In this document: piece by piece, positions 28,736 through 37,713 of the stretch
Layout of the letters: each line of letters opens with the position of its first letter
Position numbering within the stretch: the first letter of the stretch is position 1
Source: Bacillus vallismortis
GTDB lineage: Bacteria > Bacillota > Bacilli > Bacillales > Bacillaceae
Direction of reading: 5' to 3'
Length of the DNA stretch: 64,000 bases
Assembly: GCF_040784915.1 (NCBI RefSeq)
Contig: NZ_CP160797.1
Span: 759,001-823,000, forward strand
Program-made: the position numbers and the translations under genes
The notes under the pieces: model-generated
What the model was told of the DNA's origin: nothing
The model's database searches: none
The model's input: the letters and a program-made list of their open reading frames with translations, nothing else

Positions 28736-28950
28736 GGCTTTCCCAACCAACCTCAGTTTTGGCACCGTGACAGTTCTTGATTTGCCAAAAGGTATTGAAT
28801 AGAAAATCATCGTTTGTCGCTGAAAAGGAAAGAAGGGAGTCTTGGCGTAAAGGCGTTTGGTTTCTTTAAATTTTCCTTAAAACACATACATATTTCATCC
28901 AATTTTTATATAATAGACCTTTAAGATCATATTTTGGGAGGATTTTTGAC
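28736..28950 (+). other. yetI-yetJ gap with inverted repeat
   Basis: The gap holds no convincing ORF. TTTTGGCA (28757-28764) and TGCCAAAA (28783-28790) form an 8-bp inverted repeat with an 18-base spacer of unknown meaning. TATAAT at 28909-28914 is a likely -10 for yetJ without a recognisable -35. Confidence 0.45.
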
Positions 28951-29595
28951 ATGCAAGCTACGGTTCACGAGAGTAAGCAATCGATCATGCAGCGTATTTT
29001 GACAGTCTTTGTTTTCACATTATTAATCGCGACTGTCGGTCTTTTTATCGGCCAATTTGTTCCTGCCGCTTTGATGCTGCCGCTTTCTATTCTTGAAGTG
29101 GGAATGATTATTCTGGCCTTCTGGATGCGCAGAAAAAAAGCGGTTGGGTATGCGTTTGTATATACATTCGCGTTTGTTTCCGGCATCACCTTATTTCCGA
29201 TCGTCAGCCACTACGCTTCCATCGCCGGCGCCTATGTCGTGCTTGAAGCCTTTGGTTCTACATTTGTCATTTTTGCTGTTCTAGGCACAATCGGCGCGAA
29301 AATGAAGAAGGATTTATCCTTCCTGTCGTCATTTCTGCTAGTTGCCGTGCTCGCACTTGTAGCGGTCGGCATTTTCAACATTTTCAGTCCGTTAAACTCA
29401 GCGGCGATGATGGCGTATTCCGTGATCGGAACCATCGTCTTTTCCCTTTACATTTTGTATGATTTGAACCAAATCAAACACCGCCATATTACGGAAGACT
29501 TAATTCCGGTTATGGCATTATCGCTGTACCTTGACTTTATCAACTTGTTCATCAACCTGCTTCGTTTCTTCGGCATTTTGAGCAGCGATGATTAA
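28951..29595 (+). CDS. yetJ: TMBIM/Bax-inhibitor-1 calcium leak channel YetJ
   Basis: A 214-residue seven-helix membrane protein, the bacterial model of the BAX inhibitor-1 family, which leaks calcium in a pH-dependent way. The pH-sensing Asp171 (YDLNQIKHRH) and Asp195 (LYLDFINLF) pair is present at exactly the family positions. ATG at 28951 follows GGGAGGA. It is monocistronic, with a terminator at 29602. Physiological role in Bacillus is unsettled. Confidence 0.93.
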   Translation: MQATVHESKQSIMQRILTVFVFTLLIATVGLFIGQFVPAALMLPLSILEVGMIILAFWMRRKKAVGYAFVYTFAFVSGITLFPIVSHYASIAGAYVVLEAFGSTFVIFAVLGTIGAKMKKDLSFLSSFLLVAVLALVAVGIFNIFSPLNSAAMMAYSVIGTIVFSLYILYDLNQIKHRHITEDLIPVMALSLYLDFINLFINLLRFFGILSSDD

Positions 29596-29601
29596 TCAGA
29601 G

Positions 29602-29629
29602 AGCGCCTGTCATTGATTGGCGCTTTTTC
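29602..29629 (+). terminator. Terminator after yetJ
   Basis: AGCGCC and GGCGCT arms around an 11-base loop, then five T. Confidence 0.8.
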
Positions 29630-29655
29630 CATACCTCAAAAAGGCAGGTGAAGTG

Positions 29656-30585
29656 ATGATGAAAAAACAACGAGGCGCTTATGTCTCCTTGGCAGCAGCC
29701 ATGGCAATCGTCGGCAGCTCTGTCGTCGTCGGCAAGCTGATGGTCGAGCGCATTCCGGTCTTTCTATCCTCGGGACTGCGTTTTTTGCTGGCTGCTATTG
29801 TATTGCTGACGCTGCTGTTTTGCATTGAAAAAGGGTTCCCGGCTTTGACGAAAAAAGATGTGCTTGTATTGCTGGTGCAATCATTCACAGGCGTGTTTTT
29901 GTTCAGTATTTGCCTGCTGTATGGGGTTCAATATACGACTGGAACGGAAAGCGGCATTTTGACAAGCACAACACCGATGGTAATCGGTATTTTATCCTTT
30001 TTCCTGCTGAGAGAAAAAATAGAGAAAAAGACGTTGATCGGCATTTTGCTTGCGGTTTGCGGCGTGATGGCGATTAATCTGTTTGGAACAGGGAGCCAAG
30101 ACGGGACGCCGCACGCCTTATTTGGCAACATGCTGATCATTGCTGCAGTCATAGGCGAAGCGTTGTTTACATTGATGGCCAAGCTGCTGTCTCCGCATAT
30201 TTCGGCATTGGCGATTTCAACCTTCGTATCGCTCTTCGGCTTCCTGTTTTTTCTCCCGTTTGCTTTGGTTGAGGCCTCTTCATTTGATTTCAGCGTTCCG
30301 TCAGTTTTGGAGTGGTCGTATGTGCTGTATTACGCGCTTTTTGTCACCGTTTTGGCGTTTTACTTATGGTATAGCGGAGTGACGAAGGTGACGGCGGGGG
30401 TATCGGGCATTTTCACATCCGTTCTTCCAGTCTCCGCTGTCATTTTGTCAGGTGTGATATTGAAGGAGCCGTTTGAGCTAGTGCATCTGATCGGCATTGT
30501 ATGCGTCATCAGCGGCATATTTGTTACGGTCATAAAGAAAAAACAGCCGGATACGTATCCGGCTTCAAAAGAAAAGACGCTGTAG
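29656..30585 (+). CDS. yetK: EamA/DMT-superfamily transporter YetK
   Basis: A 309-residue membrane protein with ten helices formed by two EamA repeats (about 6-140 and 155-297), a drug/metabolite transporter of unknown substrate. The start is one of two adjacent ATGs, 29656 or 29659, after AAGGCAGGTG; the frame open from 29617 overlaps the yetJ terminator. The last codons contain a perfect 20-bp palindrome (30545-30564) that reads as a terminator on the other strand. Confidence 0.87.
   Translation: MMKKQRGAYVSLAAAMAIVGSSVVVGKLMVERIPVFLSSGLRFLLAAIVLLTLLFCIEKGFPALTKKDVLVLLVQSFTGVFLFSICLLYGVQYTTGTESGILTSTTPMVIGILSFFLLREKIEKKTLIGILLAVCGVMAINLFGTGSQDGTPHALFGNMLIIAAVIGEALFTLMAKLLSPHISALAISTFVSLFGFLFFLPFALVEASSFDFSVPSVLEWSYVLYYALFVTVLAFYLWYSGVTKVTAGVSGIFTSVLPVSAVILSGVILKEPFELVHLIGIVCVISGIFVTVIKKKQPDTYPASKEKTL
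30539..30564 (-). terminator. Minus-strand terminator inside yetK 3' end
   Basis: AGCCGGATAC and GTATCCGGCT form a perfect 20-bp palindrome. On the minus strand it is followed by GTTTTTT, a good terminator. No minus-strand gene ends near it in this window; yetN has its own terminator at 30700. In 168 I recall yetL ending here, so it may be a leftover. Confidence 0.6.
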
Positions 30586-30609
30586 CCTGTCCGGTCGGAC
30601 GGGTTTTTT
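30586..30609 (+). terminator. Terminator after yetK
   Basis: CCTGTC pairs with GACGGG around a short loop, followed by six T. Confidence 0.7.
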
Positions 30610-30610
30610 A

Positions 30611-30694
30611 GTCTTTAAACACGCTCAGTTTTTCAAAAAGATCGCGGAAGAGCTGATTGGGGAGTGCTCTGCGGTGTTGAGGGAAGGATATTAA
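30611..30694 (+). pseudogene. Possible C-terminal gene remnant
   Basis: A plus-strand frame without start codon runs directly out of the yetK terminator and encodes 27 residues (beginning VFKHAQFFKKIAEELIGE) before TAA at 30692. It is amphipathic and protein-like, and no ribosome site lies before it. It may be the end of a deleted gene such as yetM, which I recall between yetK and yetN in strain 168. It could also be chance. Confidence 0.35.
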
Positions 30695-30699
30695 ATAGG

Positions 30700-30729
30700 A
30701 AAAGTCCAGAGTTGAATTCTGGACTTTTT
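30700..30729 (-). terminator. Terminator after yetN
   Basis: AAAAGTCCAGA pairs with TCTGGACTTTT, flanked by A and T runs, so it works in both directions; the yetN stop lies at its edge. Confidence 0.85.
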
Positions 30730-31798
30730 ATTCTTGCTCTGTTTTATTCCGTATCCGCTCAATCACCTCATGCAGCCCCTCAGGCTTATAAAACTCCACC
30801 GGGGAACTGCCCTTCTCAAATGAAATCGTTTCGGCTTCAATCAGCGCGACATAGCGCCCGTTCACTTTTGCGAGATGAATCGACTCGCCAAAATCAGCTA
30901 GCAATCCCTTAATCTCGGTATCTCCGACTTTCATTTTCAGCTGGGCTTCCGGGGTGTGCTCGATGATTTGGGCGGAGGCTTCGATGACCTGATGGGTGTC
31001 GAGGCGCTCTTGGATTTCGCGTTTTTCGCTTGCTTCCCAAATTTCGATGTCTTGTTCAAATTGCTTCAGCTCTTCGCTGTTGTCTTCAAATGTCTCGTAG
31101 ACGTGCTCCTGCACCATGTTCATGACCTGGTGTTTCATGATTTCCGGCATTGATTCGCCGTACTCGACGAATTTGAGAAAGTCCTCGAAATAGCGGGCGT
31201 GCGAGGATTGGTGGATTTTCAGCTCGCCTTCCTCGATCATTCCTTCCTCCGGCATGTACGGGTATTGGATGCTTTTCATGTTTTTTGTCGTAATCGCCAT
31301 TTCGACTTTTTTAATGAGAGAAGACGCGTCTGAAATGCGGGCGACTTTCGGCTCGAAATCACATTTCATAATAAAGACAAACGACTCGTCGAAGTATTTT
31401 CTCGGAACGGCCGAAGCCACAAGGAACACGCCGCCGCGGACCGCGCTCGTGTCGAGGTACGTGCGGACGAACTGCTCGCTCAGCTCGTTAAAGTCTTCTT
31501 TTGTTTCCGCCAGGCGCGCCCGGTTGAACATGTTGTAGTTCGGGTTGGAATCAAGCTCGTGGCCGGGTTCGACGATAAAATGGCCGATTTTCGTCGGCAC
31601 CTGCTCAGACTGCGGATGGCGGTCGGCTTTCCGTTTGACGATTTTTTTCAGTTCTCCGTCTAGAAAGTCCTTCAGCTCGCTTTCTTCAAATTCACCCGTA
31701 TCAAGGGTTTGGAAGTGCTTGAACTGCTTGTTCGCCTGCTCATCCTTGCCTTCCACCTGTATGACATAAAAGGATAAAAATCGAATTTCAAAATCCAT
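30728..31798 (-). CDS. yetN: DUF3900 protein YetN
   Basis: A 356-residue soluble protein of unknown function, family DUF3900. It is charged, with mixed alpha/beta composition, and has no signal peptide or membrane helix. I chose ATG at 31798, eight bases after AAGGTGA; an in-frame GTG at 31810 overlaps that site. It is divergent from cypD. Nothing in the sequence suggests a reaction. Confidence 0.87.
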   Translation of the reverse strand: MDFEIRFLSFYVIQVEGKDEQANKQFKHFQTLDTGEFEESELKDFLDGELKKIVKRKADRHPQSEQVPTKIGHFIVEPGHELDSNPNYNMFNRARLAETKEDFNELSEQFVRTYLDTSAVRGGVFLVASAVPRKYFDESFVFIMKCDFEPKVARISDASSLIKKVEMAITTKNMKSIQYPYMPEEGMIEEGELKIHQSSHARYFEDFLKFVEYGESMPEIMKHQVMNMVQEHVYETFEDNSEELKQFEQDIEIWEASEKREIQERLDTHQVIEASAQIIEHTPEAQLKMKVGDTEIKGLLADFGESIHLAKVNGRYVALIEAETISFEKGSSPVEFYKPEGLHEVIERIRNKTEQE

Positions 31799-31946
31799 AA
31801 ATGAACTCACCTTATTTGCGTATTGTACAGCTTCTCAAGTATAGAAAAAACAATGTTCATACGTCAATCTGAGGAACGGAATAATCATCACCATGAAAGG
31901 GAAATGTAGTCAATAGAAGGCATTTCATACGGAAAGGAATGGTTCG

Positions 31947-34900
31947 ATGAAGGAAACAAGCCCGATTCCTCAGCCGAAGACGTTTGGGCCGCTTGGCAAT
32001 CTGCCTTTAATTGATAAAGACAAACCGACGATTTCGCTGATCAAACTGGCGGAAGAGCAGGGGCCAATTTTTCAAATCCATACACCTGCGGGCACGACTA
32101 TTGTGGTGTCCGGCCATGAGTTGGTGAAGGAGGTTTGTGATGAAGAGCGATTTGACAAAAGCATTGAAGGCGCCTTGGAGAAGGTTCGCGCGTTTTCGGG
32201 TGACGGATTGTTTACAAGCTGGACGCATGAGCCTAACTGGAGAAAAGCGCACAACATTCTGATGCCGACGTTCAGCCAGCGGGCAATGAAGGATTATCAT
32301 GAAAAAATGGTCGATATCGCTGTTCAGCTCATCCAAAAGTGGGCCAGGCTCAATCCGAATGAAGCAGTCGATGTTCCCGCTGATATGACGCGGCTGACGC
32401 TGGACACGATTGGGCTGTGCGGGTTTAACTATCGCTTTAACAGCTATTACAGAGAAACGCCCCATCCGTTTATCAACAGCATGGTGCGCGCGCTCGATGA
32501 AGCGATGCACCAGATGCAGCGGCTTGATTTTCAAGATAAGCTTATGGTGAGGACAAAGCGACAATTTCATCATGATATTCAAACGATGTTTTCGTTAGTC
32601 GACAGCATTATTGCAGAGCGCAAGGCGGATGGGGATCAGGGTGAAAAAGATTTGCTCGCCCGCATGCTGAAGGTGGAAGATCCTGAGACCGGAGAAAAGC
32701 TTGACGATGAAAATATTCGTTTTCAGATCATTACGTTTTTGATTGCCGGACATGAAACAACGAGCGGCCTGCTATCCTTTGCGATCTACTTTTTATTGAA
32801 TCATCCCGACAAACTGAAAAAGGCGTATGAAGAGGTCGACCGGGTGCTGACGGATGCAGCGCCGACCTACAAACAAGTGCTTGAGCTGAAATACATCCGG
32901 ATGATTTTAAATGAATCCCTGCGTTTATGGCCGACAGCCCCGGCTTTCAGCCTTTATCCAAAGGAAGACACAGTCATTGGCGGAAAGTACCCGATTACGA
33001 CGAAAGACAGAATTTCTGTGCTGATTCCGCAGCTTCACCGAGATCGAGACGCTTGGGGAGAGGATGCCGAGGAATTCCGTCCAGAACGGTTCGAACAGCA
33101 GGACCAGGTGCCCCATCATGCGTACAAACCGTTCGGAAATGGACAGCGGGCCTGTATCGGTATGCAGTTTGCCCTTCATGAAGCCACACTTGTGCTGGGC
33201 ATGATATTAAAATATTTCACGTTGATTGATCATGAGAATTATGAGCTTGATATCAAGCAAACCTTGACACTCAAGCCGGGCGATTTTCGTATCAGGGTTC
33301 AAACACGGAACCAGGAAGCCATTCATGCCGACGTCCCGGCAGCTGACAAGGCGGCGTCTGATGAGCAAAAAGAGAAAGCGGAAGCAAAGGGCGCATCGGT
33401 CATCGGCCTCAACAACCGGCCGCTTCTCGTTCTGTATGGCTCTGATACCGGCACCGCGGAAGGCGTCGCCCGGGAGCTTGCCGATACAGCCAGTCTTCAC
33501 GGCGTAAGAACTGAAGTGGCGCCTCTGAACGACCAGATTGGAAAGCTGCCGAAAGAGGGAGCGGTAGTCATTGTGACCTCTTCCTATAACGGAAAACCGC
33601 CAAGCAATGCGGGGCAGTTCGTGCAGTGGCTTCAAGAGATCAAACCGGGTGAGCTTGAGGGCGTCCGTCACGCCGTATTTGGCTGCGGTGATCATAATTG
33701 GGCGAGCACGTATCAGGACGTGCCGAGATTCATTGATGAGCAGCTTGCGGAGAAAGGCGCGACTCGGTTTTCTGCGCGCGGAGAAGGTGATGTAAGCGGT
33801 GATTTTGAAGGGCAGCTTGACGAGTGGAAAAAAAGCATGTGGGCGGACGCCATCAAAGCATTCGGACTGGAGCTTAATGAAAACGCCGATAAGGAACGAA
33901 GCACGCTGAGCCTCCAGTTTGTCAGAGAGCTTGGAGAGTCCCCGCTGGCCCGATCGTACGAAGCGGTTCACGCATCTATCGCCGAAAATCGTGAACTCCA
34001 GTCCGCGGACAGCGATCGCAGCACTCGCCATATCGAAATCGCATTGCCGCCGGAGGTTGAATATCGTGAGGGGGATCATCTTGGCGTATTGCCGAGGAAC
34101 AGCCAAACCAATGTCAGCCGGATTCTTCACCGCTTCGGTCTGAAGGGAACCGACCAAGTGACACTGTCGGCAAGCGGGCGCAGTGCGGGGCATTTGCCTT
34201 TAGGCCGACCTGTCAGCCTGCAAGACCTTCTTAGCTACAGCGTCGAGGTGCAGGAAGCCGCCACTAGGGCGCAAATCCGGGAGCTGGCGGCGTTTACTGT
34301 CTGTCCGCCTCATAAACGCGAATTGGAAGAACTGGCGGCAGAGGGTGTCTACCAGGAACACATATTGAAAAAACGGATTTCCATGCTAGACCTGCTTGAA
34401 CAATATGAAGCGTGCGACATGCCGTTTGAACGATTTTTAGAGCTTTTACGGCCATTAAAACCAAGATATTACTCGATTTCCAGCTCGCCAAGGGTGAATC
34501 CGGAGCAAGCATCCATTACAGTCGGTGTTGTGCGCGGTCCTGCATGGAGCGGTCTTGGCGAGTACAGGGGCGTGGCTTCAAATGACTTAGCTGAGCGCCA
34601 TACGGGTGATGATGTCGTGATGTTTATCCGCACACCGGAATCCCGGTTTCAGCTTCCGGAAGACCCGGAAACCCCGATCATTATGGTCGGTCCGGGCACA
34701 GGGGTAGCGCCATTCCGCGGCTTTCTCCAAGCGCGCGCAGCTTTAAAGCGAGAGGGAAAAACGCTCGGCGAAGCTCATCTCTATTTCGGATGCAGGAACG
34801 ATCGTGATTTTATTTACCGGGATGAGCTTGAGCAGTTTGAAAAAGACGGAATCGCCACTGTCCACACAGCTTTTTCCAGAAAAGAAGGCATGCCGAAAAC

Positions 34901-35132
34901 GTATGTTCAGCATCTCATGGCTGATCATGCAGAAACATTAATTTCAATTCTTGATCGCGGAGGCAGGCTCTACGTATGCGGCGACGGCAGCAAAATGGCC
35001 CCAGATGTGGAGGCCGCACTGCAAAAAGCGCATCAGGCTGTTCATGGCACCGGCGAACAAGAAGCGCAAAACTGGCTGAAACATCTGCAGGATACGGGCG
35101 CGTATGCTAAAGATGTCTGGTCAGGGATATAG
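31947..35132 (+). CDS. cypD: Bifunctional P450/NADPH reductase CypD (CYP102A2)
   Basis: Self-sufficient fatty-acid hydroxylase, 1061 aa, formerly yetO. The P450 domain (about 1-465) shows the I-helix AGHETTSG, the ExxR motif in ESLRLWP and the heme ligand Cys403 in [11 protein letters not shown] flavodoxin-like FMN domain (about 483-630, [13 protein letters not shown]) and an FAD/NADPH reductase (about 660-1061, [20 protein letters not shown]) follow. ATG at 31947 lies after GAAAGGAA. It is monocistronic, with a terminator downstream. The sequence is intact over the whole fusion. Confidence 0.95.
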   Translation: MKETSPIPQPKTFGPLGNLPLIDKDKPTISLIKLAEEQGPIFQIHTPAGTTIVVSGHELVKEVCDEERFDKSIEGALEKVRAFSGDGLFTSWTHEPNWRKAHNILMPTFSQRAMKDYHEKMVDIAVQLIQKWARLNPNEAVDVPADMTRLTLDTIGLCGFNYRFNSYYRETPHPFINSMVRALDEAMHQMQRLDFQDKLMVRTKRQFHHDIQTMFSLVDSIIAERKADGDQGEKDLLARMLKVEDPETGEKLDDENIRFQIITFLIAGHETTSGLLSFAIYFLLNHPDKLKKAYEEVDRVLTDAAPTYKQVLELKYIRMILNESLRLWPTAPAFSLYPKEDTVIGGKYPITTKDRISVLIPQLHRDRDAWGEDAEEFRPERFEQQDQVPHHAYKPFGNGQRACIGMQFALHEATLVLGMILKYFTLIDHENYELDIKQTLTLKPGDFRIRVQTRNQEAIHADVPAADKAASDEQKEKAEAKGASVIGLNNRPLLVLYGSDTGTAEGVARELADTASLHGVRTEVAPLNDQIGKLPKEGAVVIVTSSYNGKPPSNAGQFVQWLQEIKPGELEGVRHAVFGCGDHNWASTYQDVPRFIDEQLAEKGATRFSARGEGDVSGDFEGQLDEWKKSMWADAIKAFGLELNENADKERSTLSLQFVRELGESPLARSYEAVHASIAENRELQSADSDRSTRHIEIALPPEVEYREGDHLGVLPRNSQTNVSRILHRFGLKGTDQVTLSASGRSAGHLPLGRPVSLQDLLSYSVEVQEAATRAQIRELAAFTVCPPHKRELEELAAEGVYQEHILKKRISMLDLLEQYEACDMPFERFLELLRPLKPRYYSISSSPRVNPEQASITVGVVRGPAWSGLGEYRGVASNDLAERHTGDDVVMFIRTPESRFQLPEDPETPIIMVGPGTGVAPFRGFLQARAALKREGKTLGEAHLYFGCRNDRDFIYRDELEQFEKDGIATVHTAFSRKEGMPKTYVQHLMADHAETLISILDRGGRLYVCGDGSKMAPDVEAALQKAHQAVHGTGEQEAQNWLKHLQDTGAYAKDVWSGI

Positions 35133-35138
35133 ATCATG

Positions 35139-35165
35139 AAGACTGGAGACATCCAGTCTTTTTTT
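35139..35165 (+). terminator. Terminator after cypD
   Basis: AAGACTGGA and TCCAGTCTT arms, then seven T. Confidence 0.87.
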
Positions 35166-35169
35166 GCCC

Positions 35170-35198
35170 TTGCAAAAAAATTGTGATCACGCTACAAT
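35170..35198 (+). promoter_or_regulatory. Sigma-A promoter for the ltaSA leader
   Basis: TTGCAA (35170-35175), a 17-bp spacer and TACAAT (35193-35198). The predicted start near 35205 falls in a hairpin (ACAGCCCG 35203-35210 with CGGGCTGT 35220-35227), giving a 5' leader of about 350 bases before ltaSA. Confidence 0.6.
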
Positions 35199-35342
35199 CA
35201 CCACAGCCCGTCTAAAGGGCGGGCTGTCCATAAGACCTATTTTTCGTTTTTGCTAGTTTATGTTATTCTTATACTCGGTATCTATTTCTTTTTTAAAGGC
35301 ACACATGGCAAAAGAAGTCTTTTTTATTTCCGAGAAAAAATG

Positions 35343-35369
35343 TGAAACGAAACGAAGGCTTCGTTCGTC
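35343..35369 (+). promoter_or_regulatory. ECF sigma (sigma-M-like) promoter before ltaSA
   Basis: TGAAAC (35343-35348), 17 bases and CGTC (35366-35369) match the Bacillus ECF pattern. ltaSA is known to depend on sigma-M. The spacer contains the near-perfect inverted repeat AACGAAG-G-CTTCGTT (35351-35365). Confidence 0.55.
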
Positions 35370-35518
35370 CAATGGTTGGTCTGAAATAGGTGCAATAAAA
35401 ATGGTATGGTGCAAAACATAAATATTCCGGGCTTACCGCGGTGTATTTATTTGTTGTGTGATGCCTTGATTTTGTTTGGAAAGAAGGAATTGGAAGACAG
35501 GATAAAGAGCAGGTAAAT

Positions 35519-35551
35519 ATGAATAAAGACTTAAAGTGTTTAAGAAAGTAG
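35519..35551 (+). CDS. Ten-codon ORF just upstream of ltaSA
   Basis: ATG at 35519 opens a frame of ten codons (MNKDLKCLRK) ending in TAG at 35549-35551, eight bases before the ltaSA ATG. That stop codon is part of TAGAGG, the ltaSA ribosome site. Its own upstream AGGT is weak. It may couple translation or be chance. Confidence 0.3.
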   Translation: MNKDLKCLRK

Positions 35552-35559
35552 AGGTTGCT

Positions 35560-37479
35560 ATGAAGAAACTTTTCTCTTACAAACTTAGCTTTTTTGTGCT
35601 GGCTGTTATACTGTTTTGGGCAAAAACGTATTTATCCTACAAGGCAGAGTTTAACCTAGGGGTAAAAGGCACAACCCAGGAGATCCTCCTGGTATTTAAC
35701 CCGTTCTCAAGCGCTGTCTTCTTTTTAGGACTGGCTTTGCTTGCGAAAGGGCGCAAATCAGCGATTATCATGCTGATAATCGATTTTGTGATGACATTTG
35801 TGTTATACGCGAATATTTTATTCTATCGTTTCTTTGACGATTTCTTGACGTTCCCGAACATTAAACAGTCCGGCAACGTCGGAAACATGGGAGACGGGAT
35901 TTTCAGCATCATGGCCGCTCATGATATTTTCTATTTCTTAGATATTATGATTTTGATTGCGGTATTGATCTGGAGACCTGAATTAAAAGAATACAAAATG
36001 AAAAAACGCTTTGCGTCTTTGGTGATCCTTTCCGGGGTCGCACTGTTTTTCATCAACCTGCACTATGCGGAAAAAGACCGACCGCAGCTGCTGACAAGAA
36101 CGTTTGACCGCAATTATATCGTGAAATATTTAGGTCTTTACAATTACACCATTTATGACGGTGTGCAGACGGCTCAAACGGAATCACAAAGAGCCTACGC
36201 CAGCAGCGATGATTTAACAAGTGTCGAGAATTACACGACGTCTCATTATGCGAAACCGAATGCCGAGTACTTCGGTTCTGCCAAAGGCAAAAACATCATT
36301 AAGATTCACCTGGAAAGCTTCCAGACATTCCTGATTGATTATAAGCTGAACGGTGAAGAGGTGACGCCTTTCTTAAATAAACTCGCACACGGCGCAGAAG
36401 ATATGATGTATTTTGATAACTTTTTCCATCAAACCGGCCAGGGAAAAACATCCGATGCCGAGCTGACAATGGACAACTCCATCTTCGGCCTTCCTGAAGG
36501 CTCCGCGTTTGTGACGAAGGGCGAAAACACATACCAGTCGCTTCCGGCGATTTTAGACCAGAAGGAAGGCTACACAAGCGCTGTTATGCATGGTGACTAC
36601 AAATCATTCTGGAACCGTGACCAGGTTTATAAACATATTGGGTATGACGAGTTCTTCGACGCAAGCAGTTATGACATGTCTGAAGAAAACCTCGTGAATA
36701 TGGGACTCAAGGATAAGCCGTTCTTTACAGAATCGATTCCAAAACTTGAATCTCTTAAACAGCCGTTTTACGCGCATTTGATTACGTTGACACACCATTA
36801 TCCGTTTAACCTGGATGAAAAAGATGCGACCATTAAGAAAGCGACAACGGGTGATAAAACAGTTGATAATTACTTCCAGACAGCCCGTTACCTTGACGAG
36901 TCGCTTGAGCAATTCTTCAAGGAACTGAAGGAAGCCGGCCTTTATGACAATTCAGTCATTATGCTTTACGGTGACCACAACGGTATTTCTGAAAACCATA
37001 ACCGCGCAATGAAAGAGATTCTCGGAAAAGAAATTACAGATTACCAAAACGCGCAGAACCAGCGCGTGCCTCTGATGATCCGCGTGCCTGGCAAAAAAGG
37101 CGGAGTGAACCATACGTATGGCGGCGAAATTGACGTTATGCCGACACTTCTGCACTTGCAAGGTATTGATTCGCAGAAATATATCAACTTCGGCACTGAT
37201 TTATTGTCTAAAGACCACGATGATACAGTGGCGTTCAGAAACGGCGACTTCGTGACGCCGAAGTACACATCAGTCGACAATATCATTTACGATACGAAGA
37301 CAGGTGAAAAACTGGAAGCGAATGAAGAAACGAAGAATCTGAAAACAAGAGTGAGCCAGCAGCTGAGTCTCTCAGACAGTGTCCTGTACAAAGACTTGCT
37401 GAGATTCCACAAACTGAGTGATTTCAAAGCCGTTGATCCGTCTGACTATCATTACGGCAAGGAAAAAGAAATCAAATAA
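35560..37479 (+). CDS. ltaSA: Lipoteichoic acid synthase paralogue LtaSA
   Basis: Polyglycerolphosphate polymerase, 639 aa, formerly yfnI. Five N-terminal helices (to about residue 205) are followed by a signal-peptidase-like site AYA near residue 212 and an extracellular sulfatase-fold domain. Catalytic Thr297 lies in TGQGKTSD, at the known position; metal ligands include the Glu in HLESFQ and Asp-His in GDHNG. ATG at 35560 sits five bases after AGAGG; an in-frame GTG at 35536 has no ribosome site. Expression is probably induced by envelope stress via the ECF promoter. Confidence 0.93.
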   Translation: MKKLFSYKLSFFVLAVILFWAKTYLSYKAEFNLGVKGTTQEILLVFNPFSSAVFFLGLALLAKGRKSAIIMLIIDFVMTFVLYANILFYRFFDDFLTFPNIKQSGNVGNMGDGIFSIMAAHDIFYFLDIMILIAVLIWRPELKEYKMKKRFASLVILSGVALFFINLHYAEKDRPQLLTRTFDRNYIVKYLGLYNYTIYDGVQTAQTESQRAYASSDDLTSVENYTTSHYAKPNAEYFGSAKGKNIIKIHLESFQTFLIDYKLNGEEVTPFLNKLAHGAEDMMYFDNFFHQTGQGKTSDAELTMDNSIFGLPEGSAFVTKGENTYQSLPAILDQKEGYTSAVMHGDYKSFWNRDQVYKHIGYDEFFDASSYDMSEENLVNMGLKDKPFFTESIPKLESLKQPFYAHLITLTHHYPFNLDEKDATIKKATTGDKTVDNYFQTARYLDESLEQFFKELKEAGLYDNSVIMLYGDHNGISENHNRAMKEILGKEITDYQNAQNQRVPLMIRVPGKKGGVNHTYGGEIDVMPTLLHLQGIDSQKYINFGTDLLSKDHDDTVAFRNGDFVTPKYTSVDNIIYDTKTGEKLEANEETKNLKTRVSQQLSLSDSVLYKDLLRFHKLSDFKAVDPSDYHYGKEKEIK

Positions 37480-37485
37480 GACGAG

Positions 37486-37532
37486 AAAGAGCCTTGAGCG
37501 GGCACATTGCCTTCGCTCAAGGCTCTTTTTTT
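37486..37532 (+). terminator. Terminator after ltaSA
   Basis: A 15-bp stem, AAAGAGCCTTGAGCG with CGCTCAAGGCTCTTT, followed by T. Confidence 0.9.
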
Positions 37533-37572
37533 GGTTACATAACCAACTTGAAAAAATAGATTCCATTTGGTC

Positions 37573-37601
37573 ACCAAGGCCGGCTTTCTCTCATATCATT
37601 A
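37573..37601 (+). promoter_or_regulatory. Sigma-K-like promoter before yfnH
   Basis: AC (37573-37574), 17 bases and CATATCATTA (37592-37601) approximate sigma-K AC-N16/17-CATAnnnTA with one mismatch. The operon is known as a late sporulation one. The leader is about 105 bases. Confidence 0.45.
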
Positions 37602-37713
37602 CAGTAGAATTTGAAACCGGTATTGAAGTGGACAAATTATCGGGGAAACGCCTTGGTAGATTGTAAAGATTACCAGGTTTCGAACTCAATATTCATAGAG
37701 ATGAGGGGTAGAG

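Noticed and set aside
33207-34193. Long open frame (328 codons) on the minus strand inside cypD
   Set aside because: Contained in the intact P450 reductase gene; no start signal or recognisable domain.
37418-37666. 82-codon ORF spanning the ltaSA terminator
   Set aside because: It reads through a strong terminator hairpin and the yfnH promoter region and lacks a ribosome site.
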